Positions 44,611 through 53,506 of a stretch of DNA of 64,000 nucleotides are shown here, piece by piece (positions within the stretch are counted from its first letter, which is position 1; each line of letters opens with the position of its first letter). The notes under the pieces were generated by a model. It saw only the letters and a list, made by a program, of their open reading frames with translations, was not told where the DNA came from and made no database searches. The DNA is taken from contig NZ_QLNP01000003.1 in the NCBI RefSeq assembly GCF_003261175.1, forward strand, positions 1-64,000, read 5' to 3'. This DNA is from Arthrobacter globiformis. Its GTDB lineage: Bacteria > Actinomycetota > Actinomycetes > Actinomycetales > Micrococcaceae. The position numbers were made by a program, and so were the translations under genes.

Positions 44611-44647
44611 GCAGTATGCACGCGCCCCCAAGACGCGTGCATACTGC
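44611..44647. promoter_or_regulatory. PadR operator (14-bp perfect inverted repeat)
   Basis: GCAGTATGCACGCG (44611-44624) and CGCGTGCATACTGC (44634-44647) are exact reverse complements with a 9-nt spacer. The repeat covers the expected transcription start and leader of padR, 22 nt before its ATG. PadR sites typically contain TATGCA/TGCATA halves, as here. Confidence 0.75.
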
Positions 44648-44657
44648 GTATCCTCCG

Positions 44658-44696
44658 AGCCTAGCCTTTGCTTTTCAGCGTGGCAATACTGAGTAT
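44658..44696 (-). promoter_or_regulatory. padR promoter with second palindrome at -35
   Basis: On the minus strand TTGCCA (44681-44686) and TAGGCT (44658-44663) are 17 nt apart. A further perfect palindrome, ATACT-G-AGTAT (44686-44696), lies at the -35 edge and shares the ATACT half with the PadR operator. That suggests a second binding site. Confidence 0.65.
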
Positions 44697-44721
44697 CTAC
44701 CCTTCCCGCGCGGGCGCGGCG

Positions 44722-45705
44722 CTACATCACCAGCAGGACCTTGCCCACGTGCTCGCCGGAGTCGAAGTATTTGTGGGCCGCCCTGGCCTGGTCCAGCGGA
44801 AAGGTCTTCGCCACCAGCGGGTGAATGCGCCCATCGGCGACGAGGGGCCATACGGAGTCCCTGACCGCCGTCATGATGACGCCTTTCTCGGCTGTCGGGC
44901 GGGGGCGCAGCGCCGTGGCCACGATGGCGGCACGCTTGCGCAGCAGCTGCCCGAGGTCCAGTTCCCCCTTGGCGCCTCCCTGCAGCCCGATGACGACGAG
45001 CCGGCCGTAGTCCGCCAGGGCGTCAACGTTTTTCTGCAGGTACTTGGCGCCCACTACGTCCAGGATGACGTCGGCACCCTTGCCCCCGTTTTGGGCGCGG
45101 AGGCTCTCGGCGAAGTCTTCCTCCGCATAGTTGATGGCGATGTCGGCCCCAAGGAAGGCCTTGGCGGTGCTGACTTTCTCGTCGGTGCCGGCGGTGGCCG
45201 CCACCGTGGCCCCCAATGCCTTGGCCAGCTGGATGGCCATGGTGCCGATGCCTCCCGTGGCACCGTGGATCAGGACGGTCTCCCCCGGCTGCAGCTGCGC
45301 GGTCATGACGAGGTTTGAGTACACGGTCGCCGCCACCTCAGGCAGGGACGCAGCGGTAACCAGGTCCACGCCGTCGGGAATCCTCAGCACCTGCTCGGAC
45401 GGCACCGCGACCTGCTGCGCATAGCCGCCGCCGGACAGCAGTGCCACCACCTTGTCCCCGACAGAAAACGGCTTGGCCACGCCGGGGCCGAAACCAGCGA
45501 TCCTGCCGGATACCTCCAGCCCGGGGATCTCCGAAGCACCCGGCGGGGGCGGGTAGTAGCCCCTCCGCTGCTGGACGTCGGCGCGGTTCAGGCCCGCCGC
45601 CACAACATCGATGAGGACCTCACCGTGGCCCGGCTGCGGAGCCGGCACCTCACGGATTTCCAGCACTTCCGGCCCGCCGGGCTCCGAGATAAAGACGGCT
45701 TTCAT
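44722..45705 (-). CDS. NAD(P)H-quinone oxidoreductase, zeta-crystallin/PIG3 type
   Basis: 327 residues, zinc-independent medium-chain reductase. The start is MKAVFISEPGGPEVLEIREV. The substrate segment LNRADVQQRRGYYPPPPG is typical of PIG3. The Rossmann loop GATGGIGTMAIQLAKALGA near 148-166, then YAEEDF and LDVVGAKYL. It reduces quinones with NADPH and detoxifies carbonyls. ATG 45705 has GGGAG at 6-7 nt. The gene sits downstream of the padR promoter region on the same strand but ends before it. Confidence 0.93.
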   Translation of the reverse strand: MKAVFISEPGGPEVLEIREVPAPQPGHGEVLIDVVAAGLNRADVQQRRGYYPPPPGASEIPGLEVSGRIAGFGPGVAKPFSVGDKVVALLSGGGYAQQVAVPSEQVLRIPDGVDLVTAASLPEVAATVYSNLVMTAQLQPGETVLIHGATGGIGTMAIQLAKALGATVAATAGTDEKVSTAKAFLGADIAINYAEEDFAESLRAQNGGKGADVILDVVGAKYLQKNVDALADYGRLVVIGLQGGAKGELDLGQLLRKRAAIVATALRPRPTAEKGVIMTAVRDSVWPLVADGRIHPLVAKTFPLDQARAAHKYFDSGEHVGKVLLVM

Positions 45706-45818
45706 GGCGAACTCCCGATTTCTAGCTGATTCCTGCCCCAAAAATACTGTGCGGCGGCGACAACTGCCACGCGGCGGTTTTTGTTGCAGCCAACTGCCTA
45801 TGAAACACTACTAGTCAG

Positions 45819-45906
45819 GGAAGGTTGTCCGAGCGGCCGAAGGAGCTGGTCTTGAAAACCAGTGTGCGGTAACCCCGTACCAAGAGTTCGAATCTCTTAC
45901 CTTCCG
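45819..45906 (+). tRNA. tRNA-Ser (anticodon TGA)
   Basis: 88 nt, with the long variable arm of tRNA-Ser. Acceptor GGAAGGT pairs with ACCTTCC. The anticodon stem CTGGT/ACCAG encloses CTTGAAA. The T arm is AAGAG/CTCTT with TTCGAAT. Discriminator G. CCA not encoded. Confidence 0.97.
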
Positions 45907-46210
45907 CGCAGGGGCCGGCGCCGTGTGAAAAGCACCGGTATGACGGCCATTTTGAAGGCCGGCTGGGCCAATCGAAAGGTTGGTCTGGCCGGCCTTTTGC
46001 GTAGGCAGGCAGCGGCACTTTCCACCAGCAAGTAGGGGTTCGGACGGGGGCCTGGAAAACAGGTAATCCGAGTACCTGCCCGGCAGAATTCGAGTACGCG
46101 CCACTGATGCGCACCCTTGCCGAAAGGCGTTCACTTGTATCAGCACCGCTCTATCCCGCGACCGCGGGAGGGAGATTCCGCATCCACCGTTGCATGTGGG
46201 GGTCGAGGTC
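45907..46210. other. Gene-free stretch after tRNA-Ser, with terminator
   Basis: An intrinsic terminator lies at 45955-45998: AAGGCCGGC pairs with GCCGGCCTT and a T-run follows. Beyond it I see no supported gene up to the small ORF at 46211. A 31-codon frame across the terminator is not convincing. Confidence 0.6.
45955..45998 (+). terminator. tRNA-Ser(TGA) terminator
   Basis: A 9-bp stem (45955-45963 with 45988-45996), with an inner GG/CC-rich loop, ends in TTTT. It lies about 50 nt past the tRNA. Confidence 0.75.
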
Positions 46211-46342
46211 ATGAGCAAGGCTGAAAAACAGAGCCTGCGCTACTCGGATTACTACTGGTGCATGTCGCTGAAGGACTTCACGGAGTGGATCGAGGCCGAC
46301 GACGACCAGGAGCCGGGCACGTCATACTCAGACCAGCGCTGA
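46211..46342 (+). CDS. Short protein of 43 residues
   Basis: ATG 46211 to TGA 46342. It starts MSKAEKQSLRYSDYYWCMSL and ends DQEPGTSYSDQR: aromatic in the middle, very acidic near the end (EADDDQE). GAGG lies only 2-3 nt before the ATG, so initiation is uncertain, but the frame has normal high-GC third positions. It precedes the VOC gene by 115 nt, with that gene's own promoter between. Unknown function. Confidence 0.45.
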   Translation: MSKAEKQSLRYSDYYWCMSLKDFTEWIEADDDQEPGTSYSDQR

Positions 46343-46363
46343 GCGCACCCCGTCTCACCCCCA

Positions 46364-46392
46364 TTGAAAGTGTCACACCCCCGGCATAGTGT
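46364..46392 (+). promoter_or_regulatory. Promoter of the VOC gene
   Basis: TTGAAA (46364-46369), a 17-nt spacer, then TAGTGT (46387-46392), 65 nt before the VOC ATG. It is the best housekeeping-type promoter in this part of the window. Confidence 0.6.
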
Positions 46393-46457
46393 CGGTTCTG
46401 TTCGTAGCACCTCCATGACCTGCGGGAACGTCCCGCAAACCACACCAGGAGCAGACC

Positions 46458-47279
46458 ATGCCTACGCCCGAACCCACGCCCGGCGCCCCCTGCTGGGTCG
46501 ACCTTATGACCACCGACGCCAACCAGGCGAAACAGTTCTATGGCGAACTGTTCGGCTGGGACTTCCAGACCGGAGACCAGGAAAAGTACGGCGGCTACAT
46601 CACCGCCCAAAAGAACGGCAAGACCGTCGCCGGCATCATGCAGAAGCAGGAGGACCAGGAGGGTATGCCGGACATGTGGTCCACCTACCTGTGGTCCGAC
46701 GACGCCGCCGCCACAGCCGCGGCGGTTGCCGCAAACGGTGGCCAGGTGTACATGGAGCCCATGGACGTGCCCGAACAGGGCCACATGGCGTTCTTCGGGG
46801 ATGCCTCCGGCGCCACGGTGGGCGTGTGGCAGCCGCGTGAGATGCGCGGTTACGAGCTTGTTGGCGAGCCGGGCGCCCCGGCCTGGCACGAGCTTCACAC
46901 CAAGGACTACTCCGCCGCTGTGAAGTTCTATCAGGACGTGTTTGGCTGGGACACCGACGTCATGAGCGACACCCCGGAGTTCCGGTACACAACCCTGGGC
47001 GCCGGCCGGGAGGCGAAAGCCGGGATCTATGACGCGTCGGCCGACCTTCCCGCCGAAGTCCCCTCCAACTGGGTGGTCTATTTCGCGGTGGAGGACGCTG
47101 ACGCTTCCATCGACAAGGCCGTCAGTTTGGGTGCGACGGTCCTTGACGGACCGGATGACACACCCCACGGCCGGCTGGCCACGCTGACGGACCCCACCGG
47201 GGCGAGGTTCAAGCTCGTGGCCGACACCGGCCAGGGCAACGCGGGCGACGCCGAAACAGGCGGACAGGGCACCCTGTAG
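46458..47279 (+). CDS. Two-domain VOC (glyoxalase/bleomycin-resistance-like) protein
   Basis: 273 residues, two tandem VOC domains: first about 10-125 (PCWVDLMTTDANQAKQFYGE, LFGWDFQTG), second about 138-258 (AWHELHTKDYSAAVKFYQDV, FGWDTDVM). Each has the FYxxxFGW signature and a late beta strand with DPTGA. The family binds metal and small molecules; relatives include hydroxylase-like and antibiotic-binding proteins. The substrate is unknown. ATG 46458 with AGGAG 6-7 nt upstream. It is convergent with the flavoprotein gene across a 32-nt repeat pair. Confidence 0.9.
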   Translation: MPTPEPTPGAPCWVDLMTTDANQAKQFYGELFGWDFQTGDQEKYGGYITAQKNGKTVAGIMQKQEDQEGMPDMWSTYLWSDDAAATAAAVAANGGQVYMEPMDVPEQGHMAFFGDASGATVGVWQPREMRGYELVGEPGAPAWHELHTKDYSAAVKFYQDVFGWDTDVMSDTPEFRYTTLGAGREAKAGIYDASADLPAEVPSNWVVYFAVEDADASIDKAVSLGATVLDGPDDTPHGRLATLTDPTGARFKLVADTGQGNAGDAETGGQGTL

Positions 47280-47350
47280 TCACGTTCGCCAATGGATGCC
47301 GGCTGGCCGCTTCGAAGGAAGCTGCCGGCCGGCATTTTCGTGCGCCCGAG

Positions 47351-47414
47351 GGTGGCACTCCGGCAGGAGGTGAGTACGCGTTTGAGATCAGGCGGCAGGA
47401 GGTGAGGAAGCGTT
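47351..47414. repeat. Two-unit copy of the 32-nt repeat
   Basis: On the minus strand two units, AACGCTTCCTCACCTCCTGC (from 47414) and AACGCGTACTCACCTCCTGC (from 47382), are exactly 32 nt apart. They match the consensus of the array at 14857-15014. They lie in the same context, between the 3' ends of convergent genes. The first unit forms the last codons of the flavoprotein gene. Confidence 0.75.
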
Positions 47415-49394
47415 TGGGGCCAGGGCGAGGATGGCCCGGGCGATCTCGTCGGCGTCGCGGAGCGTGCGCTGCCCGCTGGGGTACACCGGGCCGGCCTGCT
47501 GTGCCGCCTCGGCGGCAATGGCCGTGCCCCACTGCGTAGCCGAGAGCTGCAGCCCCAGCACGTACATCCGGTCCGTGACCTCGCCGTTCGCGGCAACCGG
47601 CCGGTACGGGTGCGGGCGGACGTCGAGCCCGGAGGCCTGCACCGGGGTGCCTTCCACTGTCATCATGGTCCGAGGCCGGACGAGCCCGTCGGCGAGGAGC
47701 TGTTCCAGCAGCCGGGACTCGTTCAGGGCCACCCGGTTGGCCGGGGCCAGTGCCTCCACCAGAGTGTGTGCTTCCGCGGCACCGCCCCGAACCCACGGCG
47801 AGGCGGCGGTGAAGGCGCGTTTTCCGCGGGCCACGCCGAACTTGGGGTCCGGGCCCACGAAGCTGACAATTCCGGCTCGTGCCAGAGCTGCCAGCTGCTC
47901 GGCGCGCAGCGCCGGAGGACCGCTGGCCAGGCCCTCCACCAGCGACTCAAACCAGCCCCGCAGGCCGGCGACCCATGACTCGTCGGTGATCCCGCCGTCG
48001 GCCACCACCGATTTCAGCACCGCGCGGCCGTGGTGCAGCGCGCCGATGGCCATCTTGACGGGGTCGTCCTCGCCGAGCGCTGAGCGCCGGGCATCGTCGT
48101 CGAGGTACTCGACGACGGCGGCATCCAGCTCGGCACGCGAAGCAAAGCTCCGACCGGACAGCGGGGCGGCCAGGCCGCGCAGGTCCAGCCTGCCGCCCTG
48201 GCGGACATGGCGGCCGACGACGGCGTTAAAGTCCGCTTCCCACCGGCCGGTGCTGTGGGCATGCGGGTGCAGGGCCTCGTCCAGCTCCTTGAGGAACGCG
48301 GCGTGGTCCTGCACGGCGTCCGGCTGCGAGCGCACGAGGGTCGTGTAGTAGGCCCAGAGCGCGTCCCGGTGCAGCAGCGGCCAGAGGTCGTGGTCGAATG
48401 CCGGAACGATTCCGGCGGCCGCAAACCTCTGCAGTGCTTTCCCGGTGAAGTAGCGGAGCGTGACCGACGCCGGGTAGTAGCCCGCGAGGGTGGCCTTGGA
48501 CCGGTACGGCGTTCCGCGCCGGGACGCGGCGAAGATGATCGGCTCCTGGCCAGAAGGCAGGTACTCGAGGGTGTCCCCTGCCTCCACGAACTTTCCGCCC
48601 CGGCCCTCCGTGAGCTGGCCCATCACATCGAAGAAGTTAAGGCCCATCCCGCGGACCAGCACCGGCTCCTGCGCGGGAATCACACTCCAGTCGACGTCGG
48701 CCGGGACGGCGGGCGGCAAGTAGCGCAGGCCGAGTTGAGCGGCGGCTGCCTGCAGTTCGCGCTGCTCCGGGCTGAGGCGGGACGCGAGGTGGCCCAGCGC
48801 GAGCACCACCGAATCGACGGTGAGGGTCCCGCCACCGTCCGGTTCGCCGCCGTCGAGTTCGCCCGCGTCCAGTCCTCCCCGGTCCAGTTCGACCTCGAAC
48901 CTTCCGTCCGGTTGCCGGCGCGCAGCGGTAGCCGTCGCCTGGTGCATCTCGATCGTGACGCCGTCGGGCAGCGCGGCGAGCAGCTCCTCGACGGTGGACC
49001 GCAGGTAGCGGCCGTAGATGGCGCGGCTGGGGAAGTCTCCGGATCCCAGTACGCCGAGCTCCGCCCGCTCGTCATCGGTGAGCTCCGGCAGGGGGCTGCG
49101 CTGCTGGGCTGCCCGCCAGCGGTCGAACGTGGTGCCGGCCAAAGGCGCCGCCAGCCCCGTGTCCTCGGGGACCAGCGTGGGGTAGAACGACTGAGTGTTC
49201 ATCAGGTAGAGGCGGGACTGGCCGGGCTGCCAGACGTGCCCCGGGCCGGCCGGAAACGGGTCAATGACATCTATGTGCAGGCGGGCTCCCGCAGGGCGGG
49301 CGGCGGACCAGTTGGCGAGCAGCCGCTCCAGCACGCTGGTACCCCTCGGACCGGCGCCGATCAGCGCCGTCCGGATGCTCTGCGAAATAACCAC
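47388..49394 (-). CDS. FAD/NAD(P)-binding protein (HcrB-like/NAD_binding_9 family)
   Basis: 668 residues. The start TALIGAGPRGTSVLERLLAN is the FAD/NAD(P) Rossmann loop (about 8-27). DPFPAGPGHVWQPGQ follows, then a second glycine-rich part with VDSVVLALGHLASRL and MGLNFFDVMGQLTEGRGG. The C-terminal half is alpha-helical with VQASGLDVRPHPYRPV. The family is annotated only as FAD/NAD(P)-binding; no substrate is known. GTG 49394 with GGAAAG close upstream. The last codons (APNASSPPAA) are contributed by the 32-nt repeat, which suggests the repeat was inserted into or extended the gene's 3' end. Confidence 0.82.
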   Translation of the reverse strand: MVISQSIRTALIGAGPRGTSVLERLLANWSAARPAGARLHIDVIDPFPAGPGHVWQPGQSRLYLMNTQSFYPTLVPEDTGLAAPLAGTTFDRWRAAQQRSPLPELTDDERAELGVLGSGDFPSRAIYGRYLRSTVEELLAALPDGVTIEMHQATATAARRQPDGRFEVELDRGGLDAGELDGGEPDGGGTLTVDSVVLALGHLASRLSPEQRELQAAAAQLGLRYLPPAVPADVDWSVIPAQEPVLVRGMGLNFFDVMGQLTEGRGGKFVEAGDTLEYLPSGQEPIIFAASRRGTPYRSKATLAGYYPASVTLRYFTGKALQRFAAAGIVPAFDHDLWPLLHRDALWAYYTTLVRSQPDAVQDHAAFLKELDEALHPHAHSTGRWEADFNAVVGRHVRQGGRLDLRGLAAPLSGRSFASRAELDAAVVEYLDDDARRSALGEDDPVKMAIGALHHGRAVLKSVVADGGITDESWVAGLRGWFESLVEGLASGPPALRAEQLAALARAGIVSFVGPDPKFGVARGKRAFTAASPWVRGGAAEAHTLVEALAPANRVALNESRLLEQLLADGLVRPRTMMTVEGTPVQASGLDVRPHPYRPVAANGEVTDRMYVLGLQLSATQWGTAIAAEAAQQAGPVYPSGQRTLRDADEIARAILALAPNASSPPAA

Positions 49395-49455
49395 GCTTTC
49401 CAGAGTATCGGCATGTGACTTGCTAGCTGAGCGGGGATGTTGTTTGGATGGGCGC

Positions 49456-51705
49456 ATGACCACCACTGCAGCTGATTCTGCCCCCGCCTCCGGCGCCGCT
49501 CCCACCGCCCCCGCGCCCACCGACGAGAACATCTGGCTGGAGGACATCTACGGCGAGGAACAGCTGGCCTGGGTGCGCGAGCAGAATGCCCGCACGGAGG
49601 ACCTGCTCGAGGACGCCGATTACGCCCGGCTCGAGGGCGAGATCCTCGAGGTGTTGGATTCGACGGACAAGATCGCCATGGTGAGCAAGCACGGCGAGTG
49701 GTACTACAACTTCTGGAAGGACCGGCAGAACCCCAAGGGCCTGTGGCGCCGAACCAGCTGGGACAGCTACCGCAGCGACGACCCGGAGTGGGACGTCCTG
49801 CTCGACGTGGATGCCTTGGCGGCCGCCGACGGCGTGGAATGGGTCTTCCACGGCGCAAACCTGCTCCGGCCTGAACCCGGGCAGCCGTACCGGCGCGCCC
49901 TGGTGGCGCTCTCCCCCGACGGCGGCGACGCCAACCGCTACCGTGAGTTCGACGTCGAGACCCGCACCTTCGTTGATCCCGCTGCCGGCGGTTTTGATCT
50001 CCCGACGGCGAAGGGAAACGTCTCGTGGCTCGATGCGGACACGCTGCTGGTCGCCAGCACCGCAGCGGATCTCCCCCGCACGGCGTCCTCGTACGCCCGC
50101 ACCGCTGTGCGGATGCGCCGGGGCCAGGCCCTGAGCGATGCGCCCCGCATCTTCGAGATCCCCGAGGACCACATGATGGCGATCGTGGCCCACGACTCCA
50201 CGCCCGGCTTTGAGCGGACGTTCGCGGTGGACTGGATCGACTTCTTCAACCGCCGCACCTCGGTGCTGCAGGACGGTGGCTGGGTGCAGTTGGACGTGCC
50301 CACCGACGTGAACACGGGCGTGCACCGGGAATGGCTGCTGTTCAGGCCGCAGCGCGACTGGACGGTGAGCGGGACCACCTACGCGGCGGGCTCCCTGCTC
50401 GCCGCCGATTTCCAGGCGTACCTGGCCGGCGAGCGCGAGCTGACGGTCCTCTTCGCCCCGGACGCGCACACGTCCCTGCAGTCCTGGAGCTGGACCCGGA
50501 ACTTCCTGCTGCTGAACCTGCTGAAGGACGTGTCCTCGGAGATCCGCGTGCTGGATCCTGCCGACTCGTGGCGGTCCTCGCTGCTCGATGCCTGCCCGCC
50601 ACTGCACGACGTCAATGCCTTCGCCGTTGATGACGAGGACGAGGCGGAAGGCGGGTGCGGGGACGACTTCTGGCTCGTGGCCACCGGCTTCACGACGCCC
50701 AGCACCCTGACCCGCGGCACCCTGACCCGCATGACACTCACCGGGGTCGCCGCCGACGGCGGGGCTTCCGGCGAGTCTTCCAGCGAAACGCCAGCGGCTG
50801 GCGTGGTGAGCAGCCACGCGGAAGTGAAGGCATCGCCGTCGTTCTTCAATGAAGCGGACTACGAGGTGCAGCAGCACTTCGCCGTCTCCGCGGACGGCAC
50901 GAAGGTGCCGTACTTCCAGGTGGCCACCCGCGGCCTGGTGCTCGACGGGCAGAACCCCACCCAGCTTTCCGGCTACGGCGGCTTCGAGGTCTCGCGCACG
51001 CCGGCGTACAGCGGCACCATCGGCCGGGCGTGGCTGGAACGGCGGACTGCCGCAGTTCCCGGCGACGGCCTCGCGGAGGGGCACAGCCGGGGCGGCGTGT
51101 ACGTTGTGGCCAACATCCGCGGCGGCGGGGAATACGGCCCGTCCTGGCACCGGGCCGCACTGCAGGAAAACCGGCACCGCGCCTACGAGGACTTTGCCGC
51201 GGTGGCCAGGCACCTGATCTCCCGGGGCGTCACGAGCCGTGACCGTCTCGGCTGCGTCGGCGGCTCCAACGGCGGCCTGCTCGTGGGCAACATGCTGACG
51301 CGGTATCCCGAACTGTTCGGCGCCGTGTCCTGCGGGGTGCCGCTGCTGGACATGCGCCGGTACACCAAGCTGTCGGCGGGTCACTCGTGGATTGCCGAGT
51401 ACGGCGACCCCGACCTGCCCGAGCACTGGGAATTCATCAGGACCTTCTCCCCGTACCACCAGCTGAAGGACGGCGTGGAGTATCCGGAAACCTTCATCTG
51501 GACCGCAACGTCCGACGACCGGGTAGGCCCGGTGCAGGCCAGGAAGATGGCTGCCCGCATGCTGGCCATGGGCATCCCCAACGTCTGGTTCCACGAAGCG
51601 CTGGAGGGCGGGCACGCCGGAGCTTCGGACAACCGGCAGGCCGCCGCCCTGCAGGGCCGAAGCCAGCACTTCCTGTGGAAGGCGCTGGCAGAAGGCACGG
51701 CCTGA
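49456..51705 (+). CDS. S9-family prolyl oligopeptidase-like peptidase
   Basis: 749 residues. The N-terminal part (ENIWLEDIYGEEQLAWVREQ, then about 70-440) is a beta-propeller-like gate, and the C-terminal part (about 470-749) an alpha/beta-hydrolase. Catalytic Ser604 in GCVGGSNGGLLVG, Asp687 in TSDDRVGPVQARK and His720 in GGHAGASD are all present, as is the NIRGGGEYGPSWH oxyanion region. No signal peptide is seen, so it is cytosolic. It probably cleaves proline- or hydrophobic-containing peptides. ATG 49456 is used; a shared divergent region with the flavoprotein gene lies upstream. Confidence 0.93.
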   Translation: MTTTAADSAPASGAAPTAPAPTDENIWLEDIYGEEQLAWVREQNARTEDLLEDADYARLEGEILEVLDSTDKIAMVSKHGEWYYNFWKDRQNPKGLWRRTSWDSYRSDDPEWDVLLDVDALAAADGVEWVFHGANLLRPEPGQPYRRALVALSPDGGDANRYREFDVETRTFVDPAAGGFDLPTAKGNVSWLDADTLLVASTAADLPRTASSYARTAVRMRRGQALSDAPRIFEIPEDHMMAIVAHDSTPGFERTFAVDWIDFFNRRTSVLQDGGWVQLDVPTDVNTGVHREWLLFRPQRDWTVSGTTYAAGSLLAADFQAYLAGERELTVLFAPDAHTSLQSWSWTRNFLLLNLLKDVSSEIRVLDPADSWRSSLLDACPPLHDVNAFAVDDEDEAEGGCGDDFWLVATGFTTPSTLTRGTLTRMTLTGVAADGGASGESSSETPAAGVVSSHAEVKASPSFFNEADYEVQQHFAVSADGTKVPYFQVATRGLVLDGQNPTQLSGYGGFEVSRTPAYSGTIGRAWLERRTAAVPGDGLAEGHSRGGVYVVANIRGGGEYGPSWHRAALQENRHRAYEDFAAVARHLISRGVTSRDRLGCVGGSNGGLLVGNMLTRYPELFGAVSCGVPLLDMRRYTKLSAGHSWIAEYGDPDLPEHWEFIRTFSPYHQLKDGVEYPETFIWTATSDDRVGPVQARKMAARMLAMGIPNVWFHEALEGGHAGASDNRQAAALQGRSQHFLWKALAEGTA

Positions 51706-51800
51706 CCACGGCTCCTTCGGGACTCTGCAGTGACCCTCCCCGGCCGTTTTGCGCTGGATGGCCGGTTCTGCGTATCCTTGGTGGGCTAGGAATAGCAATT

Positions 51801-51888
51801 GGAGACGTGCCAGAGCGGCCGAATGGGCTTCACTGCTAATGAAGTGTGGGGCACAACTCCACCGGGGGTTCAAATCCCCCCGTCTCCG
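51801..51888 (+). tRNA. tRNA-Ser (anticodon GCT)
   Basis: 88 nt. Acceptor GGAGACG pairs with CGTCTCC. The anticodon stem CTTCA/TGAAG encloses CTGCTAA. The long variable arm is present and the T arm GGGGG/CCCCC has TTCAAAT. Discriminator G. Confidence 0.97.
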
Positions 51889-51893
51889 CGTTT

Positions 51894-51917
51894 GGCCCCG
51901 GTCCTCGGACCGGGGCC
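51894..51917 (+). terminator. tRNA-Ser(GCT) terminator
   Basis: A perfect 10-bp stem (GGCCCCGGTC/GACCGGGGCC), with a 4-nt loop and GTTT after it, begins 5 nt past the tRNA. Confidence 0.75.
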
Positions 51918-52030
51918 GTTTGCGTTCCCGGGCCCATTCCCTGCCGCGTGGCCGCCAGTCCTGCCGTTGCGGCCGTCCGAGTGCCGGACCCCCAAGGCAG
52001 TAAACCGCTTTCCGGTGTCAGGATGATTGC

Positions 52031-53506
52031 ATGAACAAGCTTTCTGCCAGCGAGGCCTGGAGCCCCAGGCTGGCCCTGCTGGTGGCGGCCACGTTCTTCA
52101 TGGAGTTCCTCGACGGCACGGTCCTGACCACCGCCATCCCCAGCATCGCCAGGGACTTCGGGGTGCCGTCGGCCAGCGTGAACATCACCATGACCGCCTA
52201 CCTGATGACAGTGGCCATGGGTATCCCACTGAGCGGCTGGCTGGCGGAGCGCCTCGGGGCCCGGCGGATATTTTGCCTGGCCATCGCTGTCTTTACCCTG
52301 GCGTCGCTGCTGTGCGCCGCCAGCCAGGACCTCACGATGCTGACCGTCAGCCGCGTCCTGCAGGGCCTGGGCGGGGCGATGATGGTGCCGGTCGGTACGC
52401 TGCTGGTGCTTCGCGGGACGCCAAAGTCGGATCTGCTGCGCGCCACCGCCTACCTCGTCTGGCCGGGGCTGCTGGCGCCGGTCCTCGCACCACTCGTGGG
52501 CGGCGCCCTGACCACCTACCTGTCCTGGCACTGGATCTTCCTGATCAACCTGCCGCTCGGCGCCGCGGCCTTCCTCGCCGCCCTGCGCCTGGTTCCCGCC
52601 GTTCCCGGCGACCGGACCCGCCGGCTGGACTGGCTTGGGCTTGCCCTCACGACAGCCGGCGTGGGCGCGCTGGTGGCGGGCCTTGAACTGGCCAGCGGCC
52701 ACCCCGGCGGCTTGTGGACCTGGCCCAGCATCCTGGCCGGGGTTCTCGCGCTGGCAGCGGCGGTCGTCTGGATGCGACGCGCGGCCCACCCGTTGTTTGA
52801 CCTGACGGTGTTCGGCACCCGCACCTTCCGGGCCACCAACTCGGGCGGCTTCATGTACCGGCTGACCATTAGTGCCGTGCCGTTCCTGTTGCCGCTGATG
52901 TTCCAGAACGGATTCGGATGGAGCCCCCTGCACGCGGGCATCATGGTGGCCGCCGTGTTCATCGGGAACATCGGCATCAAACCCGCCACGACGCCGCTCA
53001 TCAGGCGCTTCGGGTTCAAGCCGGTGCTGGTGTTCGCGTCCCTGGCGTCGGCTGCCACCTTCGCCCTCTGCGCGACGCTGACCCCGGCCACACCTGAACC
53101 GCTGGTGTTCACGCTGCTCGTGTGCAGCGGGGCGTTCCGATCCATCGGCTTCTCCGCATACGCATCTGTCCAGTACGCGGACATCGTGCCGGGGCAGCTG
53201 ACCTCGGCCAATGCCGTCTCGGCGACGCTTGTGCAGCTGGCCACGGGGGCCGGCATCGCGGTGGGCGCCCTGCTGCTGCGTCTCTTCGAGTCGGAGTCCC
53301 TGCTCTCGTCCGGGTTTGGCGCCATCTTGTCGGCCGGACCGGACGGCAGCGGCGTGGCCGCCTACCGCGGCGCGTTCCTGTCAATTGCGGTGCTGATGCT
53401 CCTCAGCACCGCCGACAGCCTTATGCTGCACCGGCACGCGGGGGCCGAGGTCAGCCGGCCTGGGCCAGTGCCAGCGGAAGCACCGCGCCCGCACCGGCCC
53501 GCCTGA
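52031..53506 (+). CDS. MFS transporter, DHA2 (14-TMS drug efflux) family
   Basis: 491 residues with about 14 hydrophobic segments. The early motif DGTVLTTAIPSIARDFG, motif A SGWLAERLGARRIF, motif B/C region RVLQGLGGAMMVPVG and the central WHWIFLINLPLG are diagnostic of DHA2 multidrug efflux (EmrB-like). Substrate unknown. ATG 52031. The C-terminal 19 codons overlap the end of the convergent RecQ gene by 56 bp. Confidence 0.93.
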   Translation: MNKLSASEAWSPRLALLVAATFFMEFLDGTVLTTAIPSIARDFGVPSASVNITMTAYLMTVAMGIPLSGWLAERLGARRIFCLAIAVFTLASLLCAASQDLTMLTVSRVLQGLGGAMMVPVGTLLVLRGTPKSDLLRATAYLVWPGLLAPVLAPLVGGALTTYLSWHWIFLINLPLGAAAFLAALRLVPAVPGDRTRRLDWLGLALTTAGVGALVAGLELASGHPGGLWTWPSILAGVLALAAAVVWMRRAAHPLFDLTVFGTRTFRATNSGGFMYRLTISAVPFLLPLMFQNGFGWSPLHAGIMVAAVFIGNIGIKPATTPLIRRFGFKPVLVFASLASAATFALCATLTPATPEPLVFTLLVCSGAFRSIGFSAYASVQYADIVPGQLTSANAVSATLVQLATGAGIAVGALLLRLFESESLLSSGFGAILSAGPDGSGVAAYRGAFLSIAVLMLLSTADSLMLHRHAGAEVSRPGPVPAEAPRPHRPA

